NCBI RefSeq assembly: GCF_000328525.1
Contig: NC_019964.1
Coordinates: 372,001 to 436,000, forward strand
Reading direction: 5' to 3'
DNA: 64,000 bases
Origin: Halovivax ruber XH-70
GTDB lineage: Archaea; Halobacteriota; Halobacteria; Halobacteriales; Natrialbaceae
How positions within the stretch are numbered: the first letter of the stretch is position 1; every line of letters begins with the position of its first letter. Under the pieces are notes generated by a model, which saw nothing but the letters and a program-made list of their open reading frames with translations, made no database searches and was not told the DNA's origin. A program made the translations under genes and the position numbers. This document shows positions 16,176 through 25,241 of this stretch, piece after piece.

Positions 16176-16610
16176 TTACCAGTTGTTAGGGATAGTGAAG
16201 GACCCAGCATTCTCCTCCCGTTCACCATCGATAGCGATAATATTCACTTCGTCTCCTGAACTGAGGCCAGCACTGCTAAGATTAACGGTGGCAGACTCTC
16301 CAGTGGATGCATCATCAAGGCTACTCACATCAATATTACTATTGACTGCGCCTCTAAGTTCGTACTCAGATGCATCGCCAGGTTTCATGACAGTGAGAGT
16401 TACGTTCTGATTCGATGAATCAACGTCTGACTGTACCTGCGCGTTAATCGGACTATCAGTACTGTCACCGAAGTCCATCACGAGCGTCGCGATGACAGCC
16501 GCCAGAATAACCGTAATAGCAACCATCAGGATAACGCCGATCACAGGGGATACGGCGCGTTCGTCTTCCGATCCGACTAGTTTGTTGCGGAGTGTTTTTC
16601 CGTCCATCAT
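16176..16610 (-). CDS. Archaeal type IV pilin (144 aa), A/T-richer than neighbours
   Basis: The N-terminus, RAVSPVIGVILMVAITVILA preceded by DE, is the class III signal and assembly helix of archaeal pilins (DUF1628 type), processed by PibD after about residue 18. The exported domain is Asn/Ser-rich (SDVDSSNQNVTLTV, SSAGLSSGDEVNIIAI), suiting an adhesion filament. Codons often end in A or T (AAT, ACT, CCT, ATA), unlike the flanking genes, suggesting horizontal acquisition. The start is one of two adjacent ATGs (16610, 16607). A TATA-like GATATAC lies about 35 nt upstream. Confidence 0.88.
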   Translation of the reverse strand: MMDGKTLRNKLVGSEDERAVSPVIGVILMVAITVILAAVIATLVMDFGDSTDSPINAQVQSDVDSSNQNVTLTVMKPGDASEYELRGAVNSNIDVSSLDDASTGESATVNLSSAGLSSGDEVNIIAIDGEREENAGSFTIPNNW

Positions 16611-16662
16611 TGTTGTCCGTCCTCGGCTGAACGAACAGAAAACGTATATCGGAGGGGGGTGA

Positions 16663-16679
16663 CCACCCGCCACGGGTGG
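16663..16679. promoter_or_regulatory. Perfect 7-bp inverted repeat upstream of the pilin promoter
   Basis: CCACCCG-CCA-CGGGTGG, just upstream of the pilin TATA region (about 16644-16650 on the minus strand). It may be an operator or a terminator-like hairpin of another transcript. Confidence 0.4.
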
Positions 16680-16689
16680 CGGACACATG

Positions 16690-17250
16690 GTCTGCTCCCC
16701 CTACACCATCGTTCTCTGTCCAGTGCCGGGTACGACGAAGTGACGGAACGGATATCGTATAAATCTATCTGCTAATCAGGAACTCGTGACTGTCACTGAA
16801 ACCTGAGTAGGTGTGCTTGTAGACTCTCGACGTGGGCTGCAGCTTTGCAAGCACGTCTTGAACGGGCTGAGGGGCCCGATATCGAGAGAGTTAGCGAATT
16901 TCCCGAGGTCCTATAATGGTTTTGGTCAACTCATCGATTGACCCAGCGGGTTGGGTCTGCCCCGATTGTCGACGCCACGCAACTCGCGCGCACCGCCGAT
17001 GGTGGCCGGTCCGTCGATGCCTGGGAATGGGTCCAGGAACATCGCGAGGCGGTGCGGTATCGGAGCACGCACCCGAACAGGGATTGGGGGCGATGGCGAG
17101 CGCGCTCGTTGCAACCCAGTTCTCAGCCGGTTCGATCACCGAGAACAGCTACTGGCCGGCGTTCGTGTTCGACGACGATCGACGCGGCCGGTGTCGATGC
17201 TGCGAGCGATAGCGAGGGGGAGCCCGGTGGTGGTTCGAGTCACCAACGTC
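16690..17250. other. 560 bp without a convincing gene
   Basis: Frames on both strands are short and mutually overlapping. A forward frame from 16938 has a plausible helical piece, VDAWEWVQEHREAVRYRS, that then decays, and another forward frame carries ALVATQFSAGSITENSYWPA. These may be pieces of a broken gene, but I cannot assign a family. Confidence 0.4.
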
Positions 17251-18639
17251 TCAGTGGTGATCGTGGTTCCCCGAGATCGCTGGATCGACCGTGGCGTACC
17301 TGTCAGGCTGTTTCTCGAACGATCGCTTGCACGCCGTCGAACAGAAGTGATAGGTCTCGCCGGCGTGTGATACGCTCGGTCCGTCGTCGTCGGTGCGCAT
17401 CCCACACACCGGGTCCCGATACTGCCCGGGTGCGCCGAGTCCCCGCCGGTAGACGTAGAAGAGAAAGCCAGAGAGCGCGAACGCGATCAGGTTGAGATAG
17501 AACGTGTAGTTCAGTTCGAAATAGGTCTGCTCACTCGCCGTCATGCCGCCAGCGAGATCGGGGACGATTCCCAGGACGTCGAACAGCTGCTCCATGAGAA
17601 AGCCCGTGAACGCCATCGTCACGAAGAACACGCCGAGGATGTAGGCCATCACCTTCCAGCCGTAGTACTTCCGGTAGACGTTGAGCACGGGGATCGTGAT
17701 GAGGTCGGCGTAGACGAACGCGATGACGCCGGCGAAGCTCACACCGCCGCCCCAGAGCGCGACGGCGAAGGGGACGTTCCCCATGCTCCCGACGAAGCTG
17801 ATGACCGCGATGGCCACCCCCATGACCGCGTTCTCGGCGCTGACCAGCAGCCCGTCGCCCTGGAGAAAGAGCGTGTTCCAGACCCACTGGGGCACGAACA
17901 CGATGACGAATCCCGAGATCAGAAAGCCCGCGATCACGTCTTTGTACAGCATCGACCACTCCTTTCGATACTGGTTGCCGACTTTGTACCACCCGCCCCA
18001 CGACCGCAGTTCGTCCCGCCAGCCACCACTGCTCGCCGCCTCCTGTCGGTAGGTCTCCATGCACCCCGCAGAGCAGAATTTCAGGGTTTCTCCACCGTCG
18101 GTCACGAGCGTATGCTCGTCTTTTCCTTCCATTCCGCAGGTCGGGTCCTCGGAGACCCCGTGGTCGCGATCTTGCTGGTTCAGTTCGGCGCGGACGTCCT
18201 CGAATAGGTTCTCCGGGAGCGTCAGGTGGACGACGACCGCCATCACTGCGATGAGGATCACGCCGCCGAGCAACTCGGCGACGAGGAACTCCCAGCCGAG
18301 CAGGATCAGGATCATCAGCCCGAGCTCGACGATGAGGTTCGTCGAGGCGAACATGAACGCGAGGAAGGTCACGACGTGGGCGCCCTTCTTGAACAGCCCC
18401 TTCCCGATGGCGACGGCGCCGAAGCTGCAGCCACTGCTGGCCGCACCGAACACCGTCGCTTTCGTGATGCCGGCGATATCGCCGTCCCCGAGCATCGCTG
18501 CCATTCGCTCTTTCGAGACGTAGACCTGGACGAGACTGGTGATCACCAGTCCCATGATGATCGCCCACGCTGCCGTCCAGAGGAAGCCGATCCCGATCCG
18601 GAGCGCCTCGCCTACCGCTGTGCCAAGCGTCGCCACCAT
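17251..18639 (-). CDS. DUF318/ArsP-type permease with two YHS metal-binding domains (462 aa)
   Basis: About ten hydrophobic segments arranged as two halves. The signature GAASSGCSFGAVAIGKGLF (65-83) and the matching MGNVPFAVALWGGGVSFAG in the second half are typical of the permease_DUF318 superfamily (relatives export organoarsenicals or other metal(loid)s). Two YHS domains are inserted: 164-198 (DPTCGM, FCSAGC) between the halves and 407-448 (DPVCGM, FCSTAC) at the end, then a HDHH tail. YHS modules bind transition metals, so this is probably a metal-linked transporter. It lies 10 bp from, and co-directional with, the SHOCT gene, in a Cu-resistance-like group. Confidence 0.85.
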   Translation of the reverse strand: MVATLGTAVGEALRIGIGFLWTAAWAIIMGLVITSLVQVYVSKERMAAMLGDGDIAGITKATVFGAASSGCSFGAVAIGKGLFKKGAHVVTFLAFMFASTNLIVELGLMILILLGWEFLVAELLGGVILIAVMAVVVHLTLPENLFEDVRAELNQQDRDHGVSEDPTCGMEGKDEHTLVTDGGETLKFCSAGCMETYRQEAASSGGWRDELRSWGGWYKVGNQYRKEWSMLYKDVIAGFLISGFVIVFVPQWVWNTLFLQGDGLLVSAENAVMGVAIAVISFVGSMGNVPFAVALWGGGVSFAGVIAFVYADLITIPVLNVYRKYYGWKVMAYILGVFFVTMAFTGFLMEQLFDVLGIVPDLAGGMTASEQTYFELNYTFYLNLIAFALSGFLFYVYRRGLGAPGQYRDPVCGMRTDDDGPSVSHAGETYHFCSTACKRSFEKQPDRYATVDPAISGNHDHH

Positions 18640-18649
18640 CGTCTCGGTG

Positions 18650-19018
18650 TTACGATTCGCTTTCGAGTCGTTCCAGGCGGCGTTCGTACTCTTCGTCGCT
18701 CAGGTCGCCTCGTGCGTAGGCGGACCGAAGCTCGTCGAGCGCGGGATCGGTCGATTCTTCCTGCCCGGGTAGCGCCTGGTAGCCGAGGTACAGGGCTCCG
18801 ATGACCAGGGCGAGGAAGAGTAACTGCATACCGATGCCGATGATGAACATCCAGGCGGATGGACCTGTGCCCCACATGTGGTCACCCCACACCCCATCCA
18901 TCATCGGACCGGACCCCATCATGCCACCCCACATGCCGAACGTGGGAAGGACGATGAGCGCACCGACGAGTAGCAGGACGAGCCAGACTAATCGGCGAGT
19001 GGTTGTATCGGTGGTCAT
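18650..19018 (-). CDS. Met-rich membrane protein with SHOCT domain (122 aa)
   Basis: Two transmembrane helices (LVWLVLLLVGALIVLPTF and WMFIIGIGMQLLFLALVIGA) flank a loop very rich in Met, Trp and His (MWGGMMGSGPMMDGVWGDHM), a composition expected for Cu(I) or Ag(I) coordination. The C-terminus is a SHOCT module, LDELRSAYARGDLSDEEYERR, a short oligomerisation domain. It precedes the YHS permease in the same operon, 10 bp apart. Function unknown; metal binding is an inference from composition and neighbours. Confidence 0.75.
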   Translation of the reverse strand: MTTDTTTRRLVWLVLLLVGALIVLPTFGMWGGMMGSGPMMDGVWGDHMWGTGPSAWMFIIGIGMQLLFLALVIGALYLGYQALPGQEESTDPALDELRSAYARGDLSDEEYERRLERLESES

Positions 19019-19300
19019 AATTTTGGATCGTGTGTCGCGTCGAGACGCGACCCCTATCTAGAGAGACGGGTGCAGCGTTTACTTCTCTTGCCCTTATGAC
19101 ATCGAGGCAGTCGGGAGCTAAATCCTTGGAATGCAATTTTCCCGGAGCCGAGTGGGAACGGTTCGTCTAATCAGGGCCGTTCTCCGGAGGGCTCCGTCGG
19201 TCGTCGATCGGCGCTCCCATCCAACGGCGTCATCGCCGACACCTGTACACACCAGTTCAAACACCCATGCCGACGACATCCCGTCCGTGAACGATCGTTG
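19019..19300. other. 282-bp intergenic region between the CopB-type ATPase gene and the SHOCT gene
   Basis: No gene is supported on either strand. It should contain the promoter of the SHOCT-permease pair, but I see no clear TATA box. Confidence 0.4.
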
Positions 19301-21538
19301 TCAATCAGCAGGCTGGGGCCGCTCTAGTACGGACCCGTCGGGAAGCCCCGGGACCGAAAGGTCCACCCGACGAAGCAGCTGTGCGTTGACTGCGACGATC
19401 ACCGTGCTGAGGGACATCAACAGTGCACCAACGGCCGGTGAGAGGAGGAACCCGATCGGTGCCAGTATTCCTGCGGCCAGCGGAATTGCAACGACGTTGT
19501 AGCCGGCCGCCCAGACGATGTTCTCTTGCATCTTCCGGTAGCTCGCCTTGCTCAGCGTCACGAGTCGAGCGACGTCCACGGGATTGTTCTGGACGAGGAT
19601 CACGTCGGCCGACTGGACGGCCACGTCGGTCCCGCTGCCGATGGCAATGCCGACGTCCGCTCGGGTGAGCGCCGGCGCATCGTTGACGCCGTCGCCAACC
19701 ATCCCGACCAGTTTCCCCTGGTCCTGGAGTTCCTGGACCGTCACGTCCTTGTCTTCTGGCAGGACCTCGGCGAACACCGTATCGATGCCCAGTTCCGTCG
19801 CAACTGCGTTCGCCACGTCCTGTGAGTCTCCGGTGAGCATCGCGACCTCGACCTCGAGGTCGTGGAGCGCGTCGACGACCTGGTAACTCTCCCCACGGAT
19901 CACGTCGGCCATGGCGAAAGCCGCGATCGGTTCACCCGCTCGGACGAGATAGACGACGGTCTGTGCGTTCTCCCCGGCTTCTTCGGCGAAGGTCTGCAGG
20001 TCCGAAGGGACCGCGCTGTCGAGGTGGGTCAGGAGGTTCGGGCCGCCGACGAACACCTCGTTACCGTCGACGACTGCCCTGACCCCACGACCCTTCATCG
20101 CCTCGAAACCGTCCGAAGCAGGCGTCTCGACGCCTCGATCGTCGGCGGCTTCGCGAATGGCACGGGCGATCATGTGCTCGGAATCTCCCTCCACGGCCGC
20201 GGCCAGCGCCAGCGCCTCGTTCTCGTCGACGCCGCCGACGGTTACCGACGCGACGACCCCGTGCTCGCCCTCCGTGAGCGTTCCAGTCTTGTCGAAGATG
20301 ATCGTGTCGAGGTTTCGCGCTCGTTCCATCGCGATGCGATCGCGGACCAGCATCCCGTTTCGGGCTGCGAGCGACGTGTTGATCGCGACGACGAGTGGGA
20401 TGGCCAGCCCGAGCGCGTGCGGGCACGCGATCACCAGCACAGTGACGACCCGCTCGATGACGGCAGCATCGAACGTCGTTGCCAGCGTCCAGGCTACCGC
20501 CGTGACGAGCGCCGCCAACACCGCGACGTAGAACAGCCAGCCAGCGGCTCGGTCGGCGAGTACCTGCGTCCGCGACGTGCTGCGCTGGGCCTCCTCGACC
20601 AACCGCATGATTCCGGCCAGCGTGGTTTCCTCACCGGTGGCGTCGATTCGCGCGCGGAGGCTTCCGTCGCCATTGACTGTCCCTCCGATGACTTCGTCGC
20701 CGGGTTCTTTCGACACCGGCCGCGACTCGCCCGTGATCATCGCCTCGTTCACGTCCGACTCGCCCTCCTCGACGACCGCGTCGGCCGGCACGCTCGCACC
20801 CGGGCGGACGAGGACGCGGTCGCCCTCCGAGAGCGCACTCACCGGTACCTCCTCGGTCTCGTCATCCTCGGTGAGTCGTTCGGCGGTGTCGGGCAGCAAC
20901 TCCGCCAGTTCGTCGATGGCGCTCGACGCCCGCCGAACCGACCGCATCTCGATCCAGTGGCCCAGTAGCATGATGTCGATCAGGGTCACCAACTCCCAGA
21001 AGAACGCCGTCTCGGCCAGGCCGAAGACGCTCGCGAGGCTGTAGACGAATGCGACGGTGATCGCCATCGAGATGAGCGTCATCATCCCCGGCGCCCGATC
21101 CGTCACTTCCGGAACTGCCATCCGAAGGAACGGAACGCCCCCGTACGCGAAGACGATCACCGAGAAGACGGGGGTGATCCACTCGCTGCCAGCAAACGAC
21201 GGAACGGTGAAGCCGAGCCACTCCTGAAGCGTCTCACTGTAGAGGAGCACCGGGATCGAGAGCAGTGTCGAGACGAAAAAGCGCCGACGGAACAGCTGTT
21301 CGTGCCCGGCGTGCATCCCTCCGTGGTCGTCGGGATCGTCAGATCCGTGTTCGTGGTGCGACGCTTCGGCAGGGTGCCGACTTCCAGCAGTGTCTGTGGC
21401 TTCCGATTCACGCACCGACTCCTCGACGTGTGATTCGTCGGTTCCCATCCGCCCCTCGCTGTCGCTTCCGGTACTGTGGCTGTGGGGATCGTGCTCCCTC
21501 GGCGACTCGTCTCCTGGTTGATCGGTGTGCTCGTCCAT
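19301..21538 (-). CDS. copB: CopB-type heavy-metal P1B ATPase, copper export (745 aa)
   Basis: ATP-driven metal pump. The N-terminal 90 residues are rich in His and Asp/Glu ([21 protein letters not shown]) and replace the CxxC HMA domain. The transmembrane metal site is CPH (C372-P-H374 in [10 protein letters not shown]), the P1B-3 subtype reported for Cu2+/Cu+ pumps of the CopB group. DKTGTLT with Asp416 is the phosphorylation site, and TGES, HMIARAI (the HP-like site as HM), MLTGDS and [10 protein letters not shown] follow. Note that HMIA replaces the usual HPLA. No metal regulator gene is adjacent. It heads the group with the SHOCT and YHS permease genes. Confidence 0.92.
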   Translation of the reverse strand: MDEHTDQPGDESPREHDPHSHSTGSDSEGRMGTDESHVEESVRESEATDTAGSRHPAEASHHEHGSDDPDDHGGMHAGHEQLFRRRFFVSTLLSIPVLLYSETLQEWLGFTVPSFAGSEWITPVFSVIVFAYGGVPFLRMAVPEVTDRAPGMMTLISMAITVAFVYSLASVFGLAETAFFWELVTLIDIMLLGHWIEMRSVRRASSAIDELAELLPDTAERLTEDDETEEVPVSALSEGDRVLVRPGASVPADAVVEEGESDVNEAMITGESRPVSKEPGDEVIGGTVNGDGSLRARIDATGEETTLAGIMRLVEEAQRSTSRTQVLADRAAGWLFYVAVLAALVTAVAWTLATTFDAAVIERVVTVLVIACPHALGLAIPLVVAINTSLAARNGMLVRDRIAMERARNLDTIIFDKTGTLTEGEHGVVASVTVGGVDENEALALAAAVEGDSEHMIARAIREAADDRGVETPASDGFEAMKGRGVRAVVDGNEVFVGGPNLLTHLDSAVPSDLQTFAEEAGENAQTVVYLVRAGEPIAAFAMADVIRGESYQVVDALHDLEVEVAMLTGDSQDVANAVATELGIDTVFAEVLPEDKDVTVQELQDQGKLVGMVGDGVNDAPALTRADVGIAIGSGTDVAVQSADVILVQNNPVDVARLVTLSKASYRKMQENIVWAAGYNVVAIPLAAGILAPIGFLLSPAVGALLMSLSTVIVAVNAQLLRRVDLSVPGLPDGSVLERPQPAD

Positions 21539-21704
21539 TGGTATCGTATTACGTGCCTGTAGGGTAGCTGGGGTAATGGATGTACGGAGCCGCTCGTTGA
21601 AACGGGGGATTTCGTACTGGAGGCCAGTGTACTGTCACGGCCGTTCATCACGACGAAAAACCGGCCTCGTTCGCTCTCCGCTCGACCGATGGCGTCGCTC
21701 CGCT

Positions 21705-22544
21705 TCACCCGCTTTCGGATACACGGCGGTCTGCGGTGAGCCACTCGAAGATACCGCGTTGCTGGTCGAGGAGGACACCGAGATGGTCGGTTTCGGATTC
21801 GACCACGTCGGCTCCGACCTCGTCAGCGAGGGTTCTGACGGGTTCGATCGCAGCGTTCGTATCTGCCGTCCCGTGCCACCAGCGGAGGGGGCCGTCGACG
21901 CCGTCCACGTCGAGTGACTCTCTCGCGAACCGGCGACACTCCCTGGCAACCGCGTTTGTTCCCTGACGGAGGGCTTCGTGGAAGTCAGCGCCGACGGCCT
22001 GAGTCACTGGCTCGGGAACCGCACGATCGGTGTACTGCGCGACGATGCGATCGGGGCCGCTGACCGAAGCGAGAGCGCTCGAGAGGCGAAAGAGTGCGCG
22101 GAGGCCGTAGGGAATCTTCGAGACCGTCGCGAGACCGTTCTCGGCAGGAGGAACGACTGTGCTGACGAGTGCGATCCGCGTCGTCCAGTCGGCGGCTGCC
22201 GCTGCGATCGCGAAGGGGCCGCCCCCCGAAAAGCCCATGTGGGCGGCGCGATCGATCGATTCCGCGCGTCGGACGGCATCGAGGTCGGCAGGCCAGTCGC
22301 TCCACGTCCATCCATCCGGCGGTGGTGACGAGCAACCGTACCCTGGCCGATCGGGGATGACCAGCCGACAACCTGCCGCCTTCGCGGAATCGGTAACGAG
22401 CGAACCGAACAACCGCGAGCCAGGGGTACCGTGGTGGACAATGACGGGCAGTCCGTCGGGATCTCCACTCGTGGTATAGGCGACCGTGCGGCCGTCGGAA
22501 AGTGTACACTCACCCGTCCGAGAGTCGGACGCGCTATCGGCCAT
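21705..22544 (-). CDS. Alpha/beta hydrolase (279 aa)
   Basis: Nucleophile elbow MGFSGGGPF (GxSxG), oxyanion-region HHGTPGS near the first strands, an acid in the late strand WWHGTADTNA, and His in SETDHLGVL, which together give the Ser-Asp-His triad of alpha/beta-fold hydrolases. LVIPDRPGYGCS is also typical. Substrate unknown; related enzymes are esterases or haloalkane-type hydrolases. The ATG at 22544 (MADSASDSRTGE) is preferred over an upstream GTG at 22580. Monocistronic. Confidence 0.87.
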   Translation of the reverse strand: MADSASDSRTGECTLSDGRTVAYTTSGDPDGLPVIVHHGTPGSRLFGSLVTDSAKAAGCRLVIPDRPGYGCSSPPPDGWTWSDWPADLDAVRRAESIDRAAHMGFSGGGPFAIAAAAADWTTRIALVSTVVPPAENGLATVSKIPYGLRALFRLSSALASVSGPDRIVAQYTDRAVPEPVTQAVGADFHEALRQGTNAVARECRRFARESLDVDGVDGPLRWWHGTADTNAAIEPVRTLADEVGADVVESETDHLGVLLDQQRGIFEWLTADRRVSESG

Positions 22545-22707
22545 CAGTTCGTCCGCGCCATGGGATGGGGCTGCGAGCACGATCGAGCCTTTCTCTCTGC
22601 CAGATAATTGGTTTGTGATTTGGATATTACTACCGTGGTGACAAACGCCCTCGTGCGCGACGTACGCTGCTCAGCATCAAGCGGCAGTGGTCCCCAGAAA
22701 CTCGTCG

Positions 22708-23064
22708 TCAGTCCAGCCAGACGTCGTAGGTGTACTGCCCGCCGGAAAGCGAATCGGCGACCGGGATGTCGATCCCGATCTCGAAGGTGTTGGTTCGGTT
22801 CGCGCCGACCGTGATCGCCTTCTGTTCGGTGAACGTGTCCCCGCCTTCGAGGTCGACCTGTCCGACGAGCGTTCCCGATTTCGAATCTGAGGCACCGTTT
22901 TCGACCTGGGCGGTGAGCTCGATGTTGCCGAACGTGGTCGTCCGGGCGTTCATTCCGGTGACTTCTAGCCCACCGGTGACCTCGCTCACCGCGTCGGAGC
23001 AGCCCGCGAGCAGGGGGATCGTCGCGGCAGCGCCGGCGACTTTCGTAAATTCTCTCCGGTCCAT
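22708..23064 (-). CDS. Tat lipoprotein with immunoglobulin-like/FxLYD-type domain (118 aa)
   Basis: MDRREFTKVAGAAATIPLLAGCSD is a Tat signal (RREF) plus lipobox LAGC, so the protein is exported folded and lipid-anchored. The rest is a single beta-sandwich-like domain: LEVTGMNARTTTFGNIELTAQVENG, then GTLVGQVDLEGG and TNTFEIGIDIP. That resembles FxLYD domains of extracellular proteins. Function unknown. The ATG at 23064 starts directly at MDRREF. Confidence 0.8.
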   Translation of the reverse strand: MDRREFTKVAGAAATIPLLAGCSDAVSEVTGGLEVTGMNARTTTFGNIELTAQVENGASDSKSGTLVGQVDLEGGDTFTEQKAITVGANRTNTFEIGIDIPVADSLSGGQYTYDVWLD

Positions 23065-23229
23065 GGCGCGTCCTCTAAAGCCCAATTATAAATCCCTTCT
23101 CAATTTATGCTGGCTGCGCCACCGCTCCAGTTGGGGGGACGCCATCGTCTCTGTCACCCACTCGCCCTCGCGGAGACCGCGGTGCCCGCGTGTCGACATC
23201 TTATTACTTCGTGTCTCGGTAGTCGCTGT

Positions 23230-23412
23230 ATGGAACTCGTCGGACAAACGCTCCGTGACCGCCTCGTCCAGGCACTCGTCGTCTTCGCCGTGCTTCTCGT
23301 GCTCGGCTACGTCCGGAACGATATCGACTGGGTGTTCCTGGGCGGCACCACCGCGCTCTTCTTCGTGATCTCGCTCGGCCTCGACGCACTCTGGGCTCGA
23401 TACAAGGAGTGA
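23230..23412 (+). CDS. Small two-helix membrane protein (60 aa)
   Basis: MELVGQTLRDRLVQALVVFA starts a first membrane helix (ALVVFAVLLVLGYV), then a short loop RNDIDWVFLGG and a second helix (TALFFVISLGLDALWA), ending RYKE. I believe similar proteins recur in haloarchaea but know no function. A TATTAC-like TATA element near 23201 lies about 27 nt upstream. It is monocistronic. Confidence 0.7.
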   Translation: MELVGQTLRDRLVQALVVFAVLLVLGYVRNDIDWVFLGGTTALFFVISLGLDALWARYKE

Positions 23413-23598
23413 GCGGACGACGATGAGACGGCCGGCGAACGAACGATGGGTGAACGTGGCTAACTCCGAAGCTTCCACACTGTACACGCGCCGTCGAGGG
23501 CTGGGTTCGCCGACCACCCACATCTAGCCGCCGACGTGCGAGTAGGACCGATCCGGCACAGACACAGGGCACTGCATAGCCACGTCGTGACGACTCTC

Positions 23599-23871
23599 TC
23601 AGTCCACGATCCAGCGATATCCGTCCCGAAGGCCTACCCCGATACCGACCAGTATCGCGACGACGGCCCCCGCGGTGACGATCGGTTCCAGGCCAGCCAT
23701 CGAGGGGAGCGGGGTATACGTGTCGAGGGCGAACCCGATCACTGCGATGGCCCAGAGGAAACACGCCGCGGCGAGTCCAAGGGAGAGCGAACGGCGAGTG
23801 TTCACGCCGCCTCCTTCCCGGCCGCGCCAGGTAGTCATTTCGACGTCGCCCGACCTTCCATGGTCGACCAT
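23599..23871 (-). CDS. Small membrane protein (up to 90 aa)
   Basis: Two hydrophobic helices, LGLAAACFLWAIAVIGFALD and VTAGAVVAILVGIGVGL, end in RDGYRWIVD. The N-terminal 20 residues (VDHGRSGDVEMTTWRGREGG) look non-coding, so the true start may be the GTG 23 codons in (VNTRRSLSLG) or the Met at residue 12. No function can be assigned. It lies 23 bp past the CHRD gene on the same strand. Confidence 0.55.
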   Translation of the reverse strand: MVDHGRSGDVEMTTWRGREGGGVNTRRSLSLGLAAACFLWAIAVIGFALDTYTPLPSMAGLEPIVTAGAVVAILVGIGVGLRDGYRWIVD

Positions 23872-23894
23872 ATCTTGCTCTTCGAGCCGCGCCT

Positions 23895-24683
23895 TCAGCC
23901 GCCGTATCCGTCGTCACCACTGCTTTCGTTCCCGCTGGACTCGTTGCCGGCGTCGTCACCGACGCTCTCGTTGTCGGTCGCGTCGTCTCCCGAAGCGTCA
24001 TCGTCCGTGACGTCATCACCCTGCTCGTCGTCCGTATCGGTATCGTCCTGCCCGGTATCGTCGTCCGTATCGTCATCGGTGACTGCGTCGGCCACGTCCG
24101 TGGCTGAGAGGAGCTGGCCCCTGATCTCGCCGGCAGGGTTGGCCTCCGTGTGGACGTTCACGTAGGTATCGCCGCTCGCGATCTGCGCGAAGAGCGCGTC
24201 CATGGTCTGGCCGTCGACCTCTTCCGTGAGGTGCTCCTCGGTGATCGTTCCGGTGGCGAGGATGCCGTCGAACCGGCCCTCCTCCAGCCCGGGCTCGGTG
24301 GCGTCGGGGCCGGGATAGAGCCAGACTGCGACCGGCCCATCCTCGCCCGCGGGGCCCAGGTGGATGTGGGCCTGCGTGACGTCTTCGATCGCGTGGACGA
24401 GCACGGCGTACTCGAGTTCGCTCCGCTCCTCGTTCGCGCTGACCACCGCGCCACCCGTCGCCTCGGTGTCGATCTCTTCGGTCTGTTGGGCGCCGGTTAG
24501 CGCGGCGATAGAGAGACCGGGATAGTCGCCGGTGTCGTCCTGCGCGGCGGTGGCGCCGGCCGACAGCCCCAGACTGGCTCCGAGTGCCGTCGCCGCCCCG
24601 GCTGCCAGGATGCCCCGCCGGTGTATCCCGCTTGATCCGTCTCGCTGCAATGGTGCCGTCTCCGCCGGTGTGTCGTTACTCAT
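23895..24683 (-). CDS. Exported CHRD-domain protein with Asp/Asn-rich tail (262 aa)
   Basis: A Tat signal (HRRGILAAGAATALGASLG) is followed by a CHRD domain: LSIAALTGAQQTEEIDTEAT, ALVHAIEDVTQAHIHLGPAG, PVAVWLYPGPD, TYVNVHTEANPAGEIRGQL. These motifs (HIHLG, VHT..NP.GEIRGQ) are diagnostic for CHRD. The C-terminal 70 residues are a low-complexity D/T/S/G/N array (DDDTDDDTGQDDTDTDDE and GNESSGNESSG repeats), likely a flexible glycosylatable or cation-binding stalk. The cellular role of CHRD domains in archaea is unknown. Confidence 0.88.
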   Translation of the reverse strand: MSNDTPAETAPLQRDGSSGIHRRGILAAGAATALGASLGLSAGATAAQDDTGDYPGLSIAALTGAQQTEEIDTEATGGAVVSANEERSELEYAVLVHAIEDVTQAHIHLGPAGEDGPVAVWLYPGPDATEPGLEEGRFDGILATGTITEEHLTEEVDGQTMDALFAQIASGDTYVNVHTEANPAGEIRGQLLSATDVADAVTDDDTDDDTGQDDTDTDDEQGDDVTDDDASGDDATDNESVGDDAGNESSGNESSGDDGYGG

Positions 24684-25241
24684 GGTTTCTGTCTGCAGTT
24701 TTCGATCGTTCTCGTTCGGTCTCGACTCGCGGTCGAGCCGGTCGGCGAGTCGCCGCGGGCACCCCTCGAGAACGAGGAGAACCCGACGAACACGATCACG
24801 GGCCGGTCAAAGAGGGCCGCGGACCGTTACACGGGAAACGGCGGACTGACAATGGGTCGCGATCGCGCCGTCCGTCGTCCAGGCATGGTCGGCACGGGAA
24901 TACCGACGATTACGCCGCCGACACGGGTGATTACGGGACGTCAATAGCTCGCTACCGATCGGGCGCGCCGGATCGCCGTCTGGCGATCGCTTCGCGCCGC
25001 CGAGTGCGGTCACGGTACGTGACGGGCGCCGTCGTGCTCGCCATCGCCGCACACGTGTGAGTACAGCCGTTTTGCTGAAGTCGCCCCATCGAGAAGCGCG
25101 GTCGACTCCGCCGGGAACTCGTCACAAAATTATGTGTTCGATGGACAATTCCGGTTCATTGTTTATGTCTGTCTACTCTCTCCGATATATCTGGAATTGA
25201 ACAGAAGTTTTATCGTATCCTGTTGACGACCTTTCGAGGAA
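24684..25241. other. 558-bp divergent intergenic region, promoters for CHRD gene and livJ
   Basis: No gene is supported. The livJ-proximal 120 bp are AT-richer. A TATA box TTTTATCG at 25208-25215 lies 27-34 nt before the livJ ATG, giving a nearly leaderless mRNA. Confidence 0.55.
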
